DNA of 64,000 bases from Bathynomus jamesi. Taxonomy: Eukaryota; Arthropoda; Malacostraca; Isopoda; Cirolanidae. Positions within the stretch are counted from its first letter, which is position 1; each line of letters opens with the position of its first letter. The notes under the pieces are model-generated. The model was not told the DNA's origin. It saw nothing but the letters and a program-made list of their open reading frames with translations, and ran no database searches. The stretch covers positions 57,722 through 121,721 of the forward strand of contig JAJOZX010012214.1 in assembly GCA_023014485.1 (NCBI GenBank), read 5' to 3'. A program made the position numbers and the translations under genes. Shown here piece by piece: positions 1-9,880 of this stretch.

Positions 1-1404
1 ATTCGATGTCAGAGAGATTATATTCGAAGTCAGAGAGATTTATATTCGAAGTCAGAGAGTTATTTCAAGTCACAGTTTTACTTGAAGTCAGAGTGATTTA
101 TTCCAAGTCATTTTTATTTCAAGTCCCAAGTTAGTTTTCAATGCAGTCAATTGAATTCAACTTTTCCTTTGTAATTAAGAAAATGTAATTTAAGAATTTA
201 ATTCAACCTTTTTTTTGTAAAAGAATTTAATTCAACCTGAATTGACCGGGTTGCGTCTTTAGTTTAACCTTTTTCTTGTTCATGTCATTATTGCGTATAT
301 AAATATATAGGTGAAATGACATTTTGTTGTTTGTAACCAAAATAGTTTTTACAATTGTTTGTAACGATTTTGGTAATTATTGTAATGTATACGTGAAAAT
401 AATAGATGTGTAACAATTAATCGATCATGTACCTAATTTATCCTGCTCTGTACGATCGGGAAATTTACCGTATGACCGCACATATCCTAAATTCATTCAT
501 TTAATTTTTAATAAAACTTCTACGCAATAAAACAGATGTATTTGTCTATATGCAAACAAGTTCTCAGACTAGAATATCAAATAATTCAAATTCTATATCA
601 ACATTCAACGAAAAAGTATAATTTTTCGACTTAACAGGCAAAAAATTATTAAACCTTTCAATATTTTTTTTTATTATATAAAATAATTTTTAATATAAAA
701 TTCAATTGAAATTATTAAAAGAAAAGATTGTTCGAAATGCTTCCCTTTCATTTCAATAACTTTTTTATTCTTGATCGAAATTTATCTATGATTCGATTTA
801 CTTTCTTTTATTTTTTTTAGAATATTATAAAATTGTATTTAGCTCGTGGAAATGCATAATTGATTCATATTTTAATTTGTATTTTTTTATTTTTATTTTG
901 CTCAATTAATCATGAGTAACTGTCCTTAAATTGTTATTGTACCATTTGTAAAGTATCAAACGAAAATTATAGTCAAATTGACATACTACTACAGTATATG
1001 GTTGTGAATTTCAGTAGTCGAATTTAATCTGTGTCTCGAAATTATAAAATACACACTTTGTACCCAATAAACATAAATACACATTTGACCACAGGTCTAT
1101 ACATCATCCACTACGTAATTCGATTTGTACCTACAACAGTCAATAAAAATGCATGCACACTATATATACTATATATACAAACCTCATACTCAAATCATTG
1201 AATATCACAATAAAACTATTTCATTACGTAAGTGCCAACTATGCGATTTAGTCTTAATCACTTTTTTGCATTCATGCATTCATGCATTTTTGCATTCATG
1301 CATTTATACAGTTAATTTAACAATCTGTCTCGAAATTATCAGCTACACACTTTATACCTAGTACACAAAAATACACACTAGACCACAGGTCTATACATTA
1401 TCCA
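1..1404 (+). repeat. Left-hand partial unit (internal-region tail)
   Basis: This is the 3' part of a unit. It starts inside the TTCGAAGTCAG minisatellite, whose first copy here carries the variant TTCGATGTCAG. It continues through AT-rich DNA in which I see no gene (about 130-1020). Next come the first 128-bp direct repeat (about 1024-1150), a GCATTCAT-type simple repeat (about 1268-1305) and the start of the second direct repeat. The sequence stops matching the other units at TCCA (1401-1404), where about 1.05 kb present in all other units is missing. The polypurine tract and the start of the LTR-like block are therefore absent here. Confidence 0.93.
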
Positions 1405-1502
1405 ATCATCACAGCATAATTTGAACGCTTCTAAGATAAAAAAGGTCTCCTTTCGCTTTGATTCGAATTTATAACATTATCATGTGTTATGTTATTATAA
1501 TA

Positions 1503-1910
1503 CAGGGTGGGCCGTAAGTTTCCATACATAGGAAAAAAACATTTTTTTAGGACAACCATTTTTATTTATATAATATGCTCTACATGGTTGCCATTGTTTT
1601 GAAAACACATTTCAATACGTGTTCCCCACTGTTGATGAACACGCATTAGCACAGTTGACGTTATGCTTGTAATGGCGTTGGTGATACGTTCCTTTAGATG
1701 ATTTATGTCTCGTATCTTTTCCTGATACACCATGTCCTTCAAGTGCCCCCAAAGATAGAAATCAAGGGGGGTGAGATCTGGGGATCTGGGAGGCCACTCC
1801 ACAGGACCACGCCGACCAATCCGAGCATCCGGAAACTGCTGATCCAAATACCGACGCACGTGAACCATAATTTAAATTTTCCTATGTATAGAAACTTACG
1901 GCCCACCCTG
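1503..1910 (-). mobile_element. Internally deleted mariner/Tc1-type element, unit 1
   Basis: Terminal inverted repeats of 34 bp, starting CAGGGTGGGCCGTAAG, match with one mismatch (base 21), and the element is flanked by TA on both sides (1501-1502 and 1911-1912). TA target duplication and the encoded transposase fragment place it in the Tc1/mariner superfamily. A full element of this kind is about 1.3 kb. This 408-bp copy keeps the two ends and only the C-terminal part of the transposase gene, so it cannot move by itself. Its left inner region lacks a T and two other bases compared with unit 2. Confidence 0.93.
1566..1868 (-). pseudogene. Mariner-type transposase, C-terminal fragment (unit 1)
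   Basis: 100 codons remain. The segment GRRGPVEWPPRSPDLTPLDF (residues 18-37) is the conserved block around the third catalytic aspartate of DDD transposases, with D36 the likely metal ligand. The following residues (Y38-LWGHLK) are also typical. The DNA-binding domain and the first two catalytic aspartates are gone, so no catalysis is possible. The ATG is a chance start next to the deletion joint. Residue 45 is D in this copy. From memory of related insect elements the spacing would suit the DD41D type, but the second aspartate is absent and this cannot be measured. Confidence 0.88.
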
Positions 1911-3189
1911 TATACTGTATTGTTTCTCTGCCTGGCCACTAGTTCGTTATCGGCTTACGTCACATAGTTATCCCCGTTCTCATTACTTGTACTTACTATT
2001 TCTACCTAACTGTCATTCAAATTCCGTATTACTTATGTATTACGTTATCATAAATATCGTATTTTCCTCCGCTTTCCTCATCGCTGGCTAATTAGACTTT
2101 CAAACTCTGATAACCAACCAGGTTCTAATATTTTTAACATAATTTGGCGTAATTATTGTTAACTATAAATATATAACATTGTTGTTAATCCCCTTTAAAT
2201 TATAGAACAACGATTAACTCCCCTTCATTTATCAATGGTATCACCTATTTAGATTATTTCAGTAGTAGATATGTCAATTAACAATTTGCTAAAATTGTAA
2301 TTAAATGTAATCCTTTAATATAATGTAATTGATGTAATGTACTTTAATGAAACTGTAATGAACAATAACTTGTAATGTACTTCAGTGAAACTAATTAAAT
2401 GTAATGATTTAATTTATAATGTAAGAATGTACTTTAATGGAATTGTAATTAAAACAATAATAAGTGAATATGAATTAATTGGTAGTTGTAATCCATAATT
2501 GTAATCGTAATTGTAATGAACCAAAATTAATACGTACTCAGTCATGTACTCAAAATTGTGCTTATGTGCTAATACGAAATAATATCGCCTCAATAATTGT
2601 CGAATCGGCGATACTACTGTTCTTTTTTATTTTTATATTTTTTATTCTTTTTAGTTGAAATCATGTGTTTAAAAAGGGGGGAAACTTAACCTTCGATTGT
2701 CTCCCCCAAACATTAGACTATATTATGCATGTACCATCTTCATTTACGACACTTCTAGATTAATCTTCATTATTAGAGCTCTTCTCATTAGAGAGCTTCT
2801 CATTAGACTTCTTCAGATTAGCACTTCGTCGGGAGGGGGCAGAAGCCCCTTGCCTCCTTAACTTAAGTGTTTTTAGATTCTGGCCTGAGCCATGGTCGAA
2901 AGAGGTCGAACCTCTACCCCTTGTAATTCAGAGTACCAACTGTAATTTTTAAGAAGTAAACCACCCTTTTAAGAAGTTTTTATCTTTTTCCTTCGAGCCG
3001 TGCTCGCTTCAGAACTTAGTCAGAAAAGTCGATAATTATAAAAGAAAAGAATTAACAGAGTGTCGACCCCCTAAGGCGACCGAAAAGAATTATAGAAAAG
3101 TATAAAGAAGAAACATCCGTTGCAGCCTCCTAACTAGAACCCCCTTCGAATCCGAACCGACAAAGGGCCATAAAGGGGGGGTTAACAAG

Positions 3190-3676
3190 TGGCGACCCTG
3201 CCAGGATAAGAAGAAGAAGATTTTTAAGAAGAAGAAGAAGATTATTAAGAAGAGGATTCTTCCAAGCTGGCGACCTACTACCAGGATAAAAATCAAGACG
3301 ACTCCATAGGGACATAGAAGAAGATATGGGGTCTAACATTGTGGAGACCCTTTACCAGGATAATAAGAAGATTACTTTAAGAAGATTTTTAAGAAGAGGC
3401 CACTCTTTGGCCAAGATAGAAATTACCCTGCATCAGGATAACAAGATTATTTTAAGAAGAAGAAGATTTTAAGAAGAGGCCACTCTTTGGCCAAGATAGA
3501 AATTACCCTGCATCAGGATAATAAGAAGATTACTTTAAGAAGATTTTTAAGAAGAGGCCACTCTTTGGCCAAGATAGAAATTACCCTGCATCAGGATAAC
3601 AAGATTATTTTAAGAAGAAGATTTTAAGAAGAGGCCACTCTTTGGCCAAGATAGAAATTACCCTGCATCAGGATAA
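3190..3676 (+). repeat. Primer-binding site and derived repeat block, unit 1
   Basis: The block opens with TGGCGACCCTGCCAGGAT and continues as seven modules. Each begins with a decayed form of that site (TGGCGACCTACTACCAGGAT, TGGAGACCCTTTACCAGGAT, AATTACCCTGCATCAGGAT) followed by an AAGAAG-rich spacer. The last four modules each carry GGCCACTCTTTGGCC, a five-pair stem. Modules alternate between 'ataataagaagattac' and 'ataacaagattatt' spacers, which suggests that pairs of modules were duplicated. Confidence 0.85.
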
Positions 3677-4259
3677 AACCAGTCGACCGGCGTGTCACGA
3701 CTTCTAGTTCGTAACATCCACCCTTGACCGGTGTGTCACGACTCCAAGTTCTTCACGCCTAGTTTTCACCCAGGAACAAGTAGCCAGCAAGACGTCTTCA
3801 GGACGTCTCTGAGGATTTCGCCCGTAGAAATGTGGTTAAGTACATTTTGTTTTTTAAGAAATTTATAAACACTTGAAAAAAAATCAGTACTATTAACAGT
3901 TAATATTTAGTATGGAGCCAGAATTTAACACAAAACACAGTGAACATTTCAGACACCAGTGATACATTTTTTTTAGTGAAATAGAAATTGTAACACAGAG
4001 TTAATTGTAACAAAGTTAATTGTAACAAAGTTAATTGTAACAGAGTTAATTTCAGAGAGAATTTGAGTTAATTTCACTGTTATATTCAATATAGAATAAT
4101 TTTATTTTATGTACCTTCCCGTACATTAGAATGAAATGTTTACATTTTTTATTCTTTTTGTTTGCAAATTTTTTTTCCAATTACTGAATTGAATTGACTT
4201 GCAAATTAAGAGAGAGAGAGTTTAGAGAGTTTAGAGAGAGTTTAGAGATTTATAGGAAT

Positions 4260-4692
4260 ACTTGAAGCAGGTTCAAGTTAGACAGCCCATTTTCAGTTTC
4301 AAGATACTACTTGATAGGAGTTCAAGTCAGTTTCATTTTCAGTTCAGAATACTTGATAAGAGGTCAAGTCAGAAGGTTGCGCCAAAACGGCCAACCGCCC
4401 CAGAGATTTATAGAGATACTTGATAAGAGTTCAAGTCAATAGGTTGCATCTAAGAGGGACAACCGCCCCAGAGATTTCAGTTATATTCGAAGTCAGAGTT
4501 AGATTCGAAGTCAGAGTTAGATTCGAAGTCAGAGTTAGATTCGAAGTCAGAGAGATTTATATTCGAAGTCAGAGAGATTTATATTCGAAGTCAGAGAGAT
4601 TTATATTCGAAGTCAGAGAGTTTATTTCAAGTCAGAGTTTTACTTGAAGTCAGAGTGATTTATTCCAAGTCATTTTTATTTCAAGTCCCAAG
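4260..4692 (+). repeat. Hairpin array (4260-4470) and minisatellite (4481-4692), unit 1
   Basis: The six hairpins are intact. The minisatellite has seven TTCGAAGTCAG cores, among the shortest in the window. Confidence 0.82.
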
Positions 4693-6352
4693 TTAGTTTT
4701 CAATGCAGTCAATTGAATTCAACTTTTCCTTTGTAATTTAAGAAAATGTAATTTAAGAATTTAATTCAACCTTTTTTTTGTAAAAGAATTTAATTCAACC
4801 TGAATTGACCGGGTTGCGTCTTTAGTTTAACCTTTTTTCTTGTTCATGTCATTATTGCGTATATAAATATATAGGTGAAATGACATTTTGTTGTTTGTAA
4901 CCAAAATAGTTTTTACAATTGTTTGTAACGATTTTGGTAATTATTGTAATGTATACGTGAAAATAATATGTGTAACAATTAATCGATCATGTACCTAATT
5001 TATCCTGCTCTGTACGATCGGGAAATTTACCCGTATGACCGCACATATCCTAAATTTCATTCATTTAATTTTTAATAAAACTTCTACGCAATAAAACAGA
5101 TGTATTTGTCTATATGCAAACAAGTTTTCAGACTAGAATATCAAATAATTCAAATTCTATCAACATTCAACGAAAAAGTATAATTTTTCGACTTAACAGG
5201 CAAAAAATTATTAAACCTTTTAATATTTTTTTTTATTATATAAAAATAATTTTTAATATAAAATTCAATTGAAATTATTAAAAGAAAAGATTGTTCGAAA
5301 TGCTTCCCTTTCATTTCAATAACTTTTTTATTCTTGATCGAAATTTATCTATGATTCGATTACTTTCTTTTATTTTTTTAGAATATTATAAAATTGTATT
5401 TAGCTCGTGGAAATGCATAATTGATTCATATTTTAATTTGTATTTTTTTATTTTTATTTTGCTCAATTAATCATGAGTAACTGTCCTTAAATTGTTATTG
5501 TACCATTTGTAAAGTATCAAACGAAAATTATAGTCAAATTGACATACTACTACAGTATATGGTTGTGAATTTCAGTAGTCGAATTTAATCTGTGTCTCGA
5601 AATTATAAAATACACACTTTGTACCCAATAAACATAAATACACATTTGACCACAGGTCTATACATCATCCACTACGTAATTCGATTTGTACCTACAACAG
5701 TCAATAAAAATGCATGCACACTATATATACTATATATACAAACCTCATACTCAAATCATTGAATATCACAATAAAACTATTTCATTACGTAAGTGCCAAC
5801 TATGCGATTTAGTCTTAATCATTTTTTTGCATTCATGCATTCATGCATTTTTGCATTCATGCATTTATACAGTTAATTTAACAATCTGTCTCGAAATTAT
5901 CAGCTACACACTTTATACCTAGTACACAAAAATACACACTAGACCACAGGTCTATACATCATCCATTACGTAATTCTATTTTTACCTACACTAGTCAATA
6001 AAAATTAGCTTATAGCTTGTATGATTTATATTTTCCCTCTTACCTATTCATTATGAATATAATTTATCCCACAGAAGAAAAAAAATAAAATTTTGTAAAA
6101 AAATTTAACCATATCATTGTTTGTCTAACTTAATTGGTTGTCTAAATTAATGTATTAATCCTATTAAATGTTTGTCTAAACTAAAGTATTAATCTTTGAA
6201 TTCCTTTATATTATATAATAACTCACTTGTTCTGTATAAAACTTGTAATGTAAAGAAAAATTCGTCACCTAACTTGAATTAGTTAGGATGTTATTTTCTC
6301 ATTTGTATTGTATTAATGGTACCCTATTAAATTATTGTATAAATATCATTTT

Positions 6353-6364
6353 AAAAGGGGAGAG
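6353..6364 (+). promoter_or_regulatory. Polypurine tract candidate
   Basis: AAAAGGGGAGAG is a 12-base purine run followed by TAA and then the TG that opens the LTR-like block. In LTR retroelements such a tract primes plus-strand DNA synthesis and sits directly 5' of the 3' LTR. The same tract precedes the block in every other unit that keeps this region (for example 12020-12031 and 29020-29031). It is absent at the deleted junction near 1404. Confidence 0.6.
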
Positions 6365-6489
6365 TAATGTAAAAAGCGAACAATGAACAATAGTTTTATG
6401 TTCGAATGTCCATTTTTACGTTAGAAGCCAAAATCGCAGAAGCGAGTTTTGGGTAAAATTTCGATTTTGTAATAATGACTTATACACTA

Positions 6490-6733
6490 TGACGTCACAA
6501 AATAACTTTATTCCCTTTACGTTCCCACTCTGTGTCTCTAATTCGTTCTTGTAAATCTTCCTAACAATGATTCGTACTATACGTACAAATTCAATAACTA
6601 TGACGTCACATTTTCCCGTCATTAATTTCCCTTCATCATATCTCTAGTATTCAATGTATGAAAATTTATATATCATCATAATAAAAACTGTACACCCTAT
6701 AGAAGTCATTATTTATGTTATGTAGTATAAATA
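6490..6733 (+). promoter_or_regulatory. Putative LTR core promoter: paired CRE palindromes and TATA box
   Basis: Perfect TGACGTCA palindromes lie at 6490-6497 and 6601-6608 (111 bp apart). TATAAATA lies at 6726-6733, followed by CCCGCCCCC at 6754-6762. TGACGTCA is the classical binding site of CREB/ATF bZIP factors. The set begins about 120 bp inside the block, where the U3 enhancer and promoter of an LTR would be. Matching sets span 12157-12401, 17806-18043, 23489-23733, 29157-29400, 34853-35096, 40506-40749, 46005-46248, 51682-51925, 57356-57599 and 62862-63105. Promoter activity is inferred, not shown. Confidence 0.5.
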
Positions 6734-6904
6734 TAACTATTATTCGACCATATCCCGCCCCCATACGTCCATATTTAGCTTGACCGCTATCCTTTATTAA
6801 TTTTATTACTTATTCATTCATCTACCTATTGTCTACTTATGCCCTATCAACTTATCAGTCTATTTTTACTCGTGTCAATCTATGAAACGCAAAACCTTTG
6901 CCTT

Positions 6905-6916
6905 CGTTCGGGAACG
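6905..6916. promoter_or_regulatory. Palindrome CGTTCGGGAACG (heat-shock-element-like)
   Basis: CGTTC and GAACG are inverted around GG. This gives two adjoining pentamers of the nTTCn-nGAAn type that heat-shock factor recognises. A full element normally needs three such pentamers and a third is not clear here. The palindrome recurs in the other units. Confidence 0.25.
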
Positions 6917-7118
6917 CGAAAAAACGTTCTCGTATTATTTTTTTCATTTTTATTTTTAATTATTTGACCTCCCGAGGTGAACTCTAGACAATGCTTAGTA
7001 AGTTATTATCAGAAATTCCACTCATCACAGCATAATTTGAACGCTTCTAAGATAAAAAAGGTCTCCTTTCGCTTTGATTCGAATTTATAACATTATCATG
7101 TGTTATGTTATTATAATA

Positions 7119-7529
7119 CAGGGTGGGCCGTAAGTTTCCATACATAGGAAAAATAAACATTTTTTTATGGACAACCATTTTTATTTATATAATATGCTCT
7201 ACATGGTTGCCATTGTTTTGAAAACACATTTCAATACGTGTTCCCCACTGTTGATGAACACGCATTAGCACAGTTGACGTTATGCTTGTAATGGCGTTGG
7301 TGATACGTTCCTTTAGATGATTTATGTCTCGTATCTTTTCCTGATACACCATGTCCTTCAAGTGCCCCCAAAGATAGAAATCAAGGGGGGTGAGATCTGG
7401 GGATCTGGGAGGCCACTCCACAGGACCACGCCGACCAATCCGAGCATCCGGAAACTGCTGATCCAAATACCGACGCACGTGAACCATAATTTAAATTTTC
7501 CTATGTATAGAAACTTACGGCCCACCCTG
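7119..7529 (-). mobile_element. Internally deleted mariner/Tc1-type element, unit 2
   Basis: 411 bp with intact 34-bp inverted ends and TA at both borders (7117-7118, 7530-7531). It sits at the same position in the unit as every other copy, so it was inserted before the array was amplified. Confidence 0.94.
7185..7487 (-). pseudogene. Transposase fragment, unit 2
   Basis: A 100-codon C-terminal remnant identical in sequence to the unit 1 copy, with D at residue 45. Confidence 0.88.
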
Positions 7530-7911
7530 TATACTGTATTGTTTCTCTGCCTGGCCACTAGTTCGTTATCGGCTTACGTCACATAGTTATCCCCGTTCTC
7601 ATTACTTGTACTTACTATTTCTACCTAACTGTCATTCAAATTCCGTATTACTTATGTATTACGTTATCATAAATATCGTATTTTCCTCCGCTTTCCTCAT
7701 CGCTGGCTAATTAGACTTTCAAACTCTGATAACCAACCAGGTTCTAATATTATTTAACATAATTTGGCGTAATTATTGTTAACTATAAATATATAACATT
7801 GTTGTTAATCCCCTTTAAATTATAGAACAACGATTAACTCCCCTTCATTTATCAATGGTATCACCTATTTAGATTATTTCAGTAGTAGATATGTCAATTA
7901 ACAATTTGCTA

Positions 7912-8145
7912 AAATTGTAATTAAATGTAATCCTTTAATATAATGTAATTGATGTAATGTACTTTAATGAAACTGTAATGAACAATAACTTGTAATGTAC
8001 TTCAGTGAAACTAATTAAATGTAATGATTTAATTTATAATGTAAGAATGTACTTTAATGGAATTGTAATTAAAACAATAATAAGTGAATATGAATTAATT
8101 GGTAGTTGTAATCCATAATTGTAATCGTAATTGTAATGAACCAAA
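7912..8145. repeat. TGTAAT-rich degenerate repeat stretch
   Basis: The words TGTAAT, TGTAATGTACTT and TTAATG recur many times over about 230 bp with variable spacing. It looks like an old, decayed short tandem repeat. It holds no reading frame of interest and is copied in every unit. Confidence 0.5.
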
Positions 8146-8447
8146 ATTAATACGTACTCAGTCATGTACTCAAAATTGTGCTTATGTGCTAATACGAAAT
8201 AATATCGCCTCAATAATTGTCGAATCGGCGATACTACTGTTCTTTTTTATTTTTATATTTTTTATTCTTTTTAGTTGAAATCATGTGTTTAAAAAGGGGG
8301 GAAACTTAACCTTCGATTGTCTCCCCAAACATTAGACTATATTATGCATGTACCATCTTCATTTACGACACTTCTAGATTAATCTTCATTATTAGAGCTC
8401 TTCTCATTAGAGAGCTTCTCATTAGACTTCTTCAGATTAGCACTTCG

Positions 8448-8475
8448 TCGGGAGGGGGCAGAAGCCCTTGCCTCC
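8448..8475. other. GC-rich stem-loop
   Basis: In most units this reads GGGGGCAGAAGCCCC within a GGGAGG to CCTCC frame, giving a GC stem of at least five pairs around AGAA (for example near 2834-2861). Unit 2 has one C fewer. In an LTR transcript it would fold near the end of the LTR. No function can be assigned from sequence. Confidence 0.4.
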
Positions 8476-8518
8476 TTAACTTAAGTATTTTTAGATTCCG
8501 GCCTGAGCCATGGTCGAA

Positions 8519-8533
8519 AGAGGTCGAACCTCT
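8519..8533. other. Hairpin AGAGGTCGAACCTCT
   Basis: A perfect six-base-pair inverted repeat with a CGA loop, preserved in all units. It lies about 275 bp before the end of the LTR-like block. Confidence 0.4.
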
Positions 8534-8806
8534 ACCCCTTGTAATTCAGAGTACCAACTGTAATTTTTAAGAAGTAAACCACCCTTTTAAGAAGTTTTTA
8601 TCTTTTTCCTTCGAGCCGTGCTCGCTTCAGAACTTAGTCAGAAAAGTCGATAATTATAAAAGAAAAGAATTAACAGAGTGTCGACCCCCTAAGGCGACCG
8701 AAAAGAATTATAGAAAAGTATAAAGAAAAACATCCGTTGCAGCCTCCTAACTAGAACCCCCTTCGAATCCGAACCGACAAAGGGCCATAAAGGGGGGGTT
8801 AACAAG

Positions 8807-8824
8807 TGGCGACCCTGCCAGGAT
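8807..8824 (-). promoter_or_regulatory. Primer-binding site candidate (tRNA-Arg type)
   Basis: TGGCGACCCTGCCAGGAT starts two bases after the CA end of the LTR-like block. Its complement reads as a tRNA 3' end: CCA, a G discriminator, a seven-base acceptor strand and the TCCTGG of a T-stem. Elements of the 412/mdg1 group are known to prime from tRNA-Arg with a site opening TGGCGACC, which is the basis for the tRNA call. Identical sites are at 3190, 14472, 20119, 25804, 31478, 37177, 48319, 54004 and 59680. Unit 8 has a damaged one at 42831. Confidence 0.6.
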
Positions 8825-9290
8825 AAGAAGAAGAAGATTTTTAAGAAGAAGAAGAAGATATTAAGAAGAGGATTCTTCCAAGCTGGCGACCTACTACCAG
8901 GATAAAAATCAAGAACTCCATAGGGACATAGAAGAAGATATGGGGTCTAACATTGTGGAGACCCTTTACCAGGATAATAAGAAGATTACTTTAAGAAGAT
9001 TTTTAAGAAGAGGCCACTCTTTGGCCAAGATAGAAATTACCCTGCATCAGGATAACAAGATTATTTTAAGAAGAAGAAGATTTTAAGAAGAGGCCACTCT
9101 TTGGCCAAGATAGAAATTACCCTGCATCAGGATAATAAGAAGATTACTTTAAGAAGATTTTTAAGAAGAGGCCACTCTTTGGCCAAGATAGAAATTACCC
9201 TGCATCAGGATAACAAGATTATTTTAAGAAGAAGATTTTAAGAAGAGGCCACTCTTTGGCCAAGATAGAAATTACCCTGCATCAGGATAA
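8807..9290 (+). repeat. Primer-binding-site repeat block, unit 2
   Basis: Decayed site copies lie at 8884-8903 and 8956-8975, and then four AATTACCC-type copies. 'gaagaaac' before the block is shortened to 'gaaaaac'. Confidence 0.85.
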
Positions 9291-9298
9291 AACCAGTC

Positions 9299-9357
9299 GA
9301 CCGGCGTGTCACGACTTCTAGTTCGTAACATCCACCCTTGACCGGTGTGTCACGACT
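9299..9357. repeat. Two direct repeats containing GTGTCACGACT
   Basis: GACCGG(C/T)GTGTCACGACT occurs at 9299-9316 and again at 9340-9357, a 41-bp offset, each followed by an AGTTC-containing tail. Unit 8 has lost the first copy through its deletion. Confidence 0.7.
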
Positions 9358-9603
9358 CCAAGTTCTTCACGCCTAGTTTTCACCCAGGAACAAGTAGCCA
9401 GCAAGACGTCTTCAGGACACGTCTCTGAGGATTTCGCCCGTAGAAATGTGGTTAAGTACATTGTTTTTTTAAGAAATTTATAAACACTTGAAAAAAAATC
9501 AGTACTATTAACAGTTAATATTTAGTATGGAGCCAGAATTTAACACAAAACACAGTGAACATTTCAGACACCAGTGATACATTTTTTTTTAGTGAAATAG
9601 AAA

Positions 9604-9669
9604 TTGTAACACAGAGTTAATTGTAACAAAGTTAATTGTAACAAAGTTAATTGTAACAGAGTTAATTTC
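9604..9669. repeat. 15-bp tandem repeat (AGTTAATTGTAACAA)
   Basis: About four copies in tandem, the outer ones with G for A (AACAGAG). It is present in all units with the same copy number, so it is more stable than the neighbouring minisatellite. Confidence 0.75.
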
Positions 9670-9821
9670 AGAGAGAATTTGAGTTAATTTCACTGTTATA
9701 TTCAATATAGAATAATTTTATTTTATACCTTCCCGTACATTAGAATGAAATGTTTACATTTTTTATTCTTTTTGTTTGCAAATTTTTTTTCCAATTACTG
9801 AATTGAATTGACTTGCAAATT

Positions 9822-9870
9822 AAGAGAGAGAGAGTAGAGTAGAGAGTTTAGAGAGAGTTTAGAGATAGAG
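9822..9870 (+). repeat. GA-rich tract
   Basis: A run of AGAG and TTTAGAGAG words just before the hairpin array. In unit 2 two 'tagag' words are altered relative to the other units. Confidence 0.6.
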
Positions 9871-9880
9871 TTATAGGAAT

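Larger units (their letters stand above)
1405..3187 (+). repeat. Truncated LTR-like block, unit 1
   Basis: This is the 3' part of the LTR-like block, ending in TTAACA two bases before the primer-binding site at 3190. It lacks the TG start, the TGACGTCA pair and the TATA box because of the 1.05 kb deletion. If the LTR model is right, this copy could not act as a 5' promoter. Confidence 0.55.
1405..6367 (+). repeat. Tandem unit 1 (carries the 1.05 kb deletion at its left edge)
   Basis: The unit holds a truncated LTR-like block and a complete internal region. Spacing of a fixed marker from this copy to the next is 4561 bp against about 5667 bp elsewhere. The deletion joins TCCA (1401-1404) to the sequence TCATCACAGC. 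In unit 2 the removed segment corresponds to 5966-7020, and both of its borders are preceded by TCCA. The missing part includes the polypurine tract, both TGACGTCA sites and the TATA box. The internal region has its own polypurine tract at 6353-6364. Confidence 0.95.
6368..8804 (+). repeat. LTR-like block, unit 2
   Basis: The block starts with TGTAAAAAGC, three bases after the polypurine tract (6353-6364). It ends with TTAACA, two bases before the primer-binding-site candidate (8807-8824). TG and CA termini with this spacing are the usual borders of an LTR. Inside are two TGACGTCA sites, a TATAAATA box, a mariner insertion and hairpins near the 3' end. At 2437 bp (about 2026 bp without the mariner) it is long but within the range known for LTRs. 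Each unit contains only one copy, so the two-LTR test cannot be made inside the array and the borders rest on the flanking signals. A plain satellite of other origin is the alternative. Confidence 0.6.

Noticed and set aside
1698..1967. Plus-strand and alternative minus-strand frames across the mariner relic
   Set aside because: These are shadows of the transposase fragment in other frames. They run through the inverted repeat into flanking DNA.
3090..3339. Minus-strand frames rich in leucine and phenylalanine opposite the AAGAAG repeats
   Set aside because: The apparent hydrophobic protein is the reverse complement of AAGAAG runs, which gives Leu/Phe codons by composition alone.
3190..3676. 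CRISPR-like array (regular repeats and spacers after the primer site)
   Set aside because: Repeats and spacers are both similar between modules, there is no cas gene, and the setting is eukaryotic. It is a simple minisatellite.
5686..5922. 78-codon frame starting MYLQQSIKMH, present in most units
   Set aside because: It lies over the 128-bp direct repeats and the GCATTCAT repeat, has low-complexity composition and is broken in units 2 and 3. It shows no family likeness.
6416..6622. 68-codon minus-strand frame starting MTGKCDVIVIEF
   Set aside because: It overlaps both TGACGTCA sites and is shortened or reframed in units 4, 5 and 9. There is no domain; a chance frame.
8291..8304. AAAAAGGGGGGAAA as the true polypurine tract, giving a shorter LTR of about 0.5 kb
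   Set aside because: No TG start follows it directly; the nearest TGTCTCC is more than 10 bases away. The tract at 6353 has a better-placed TG. It is kept as a second-choice border.
8807..8824. Part of a tRNA gene
   Set aside because: Only the last 18 bases of a tRNA are matched in complement. No D-arm, anticodon arm or 5' acceptor strand is found nearby on either strand.
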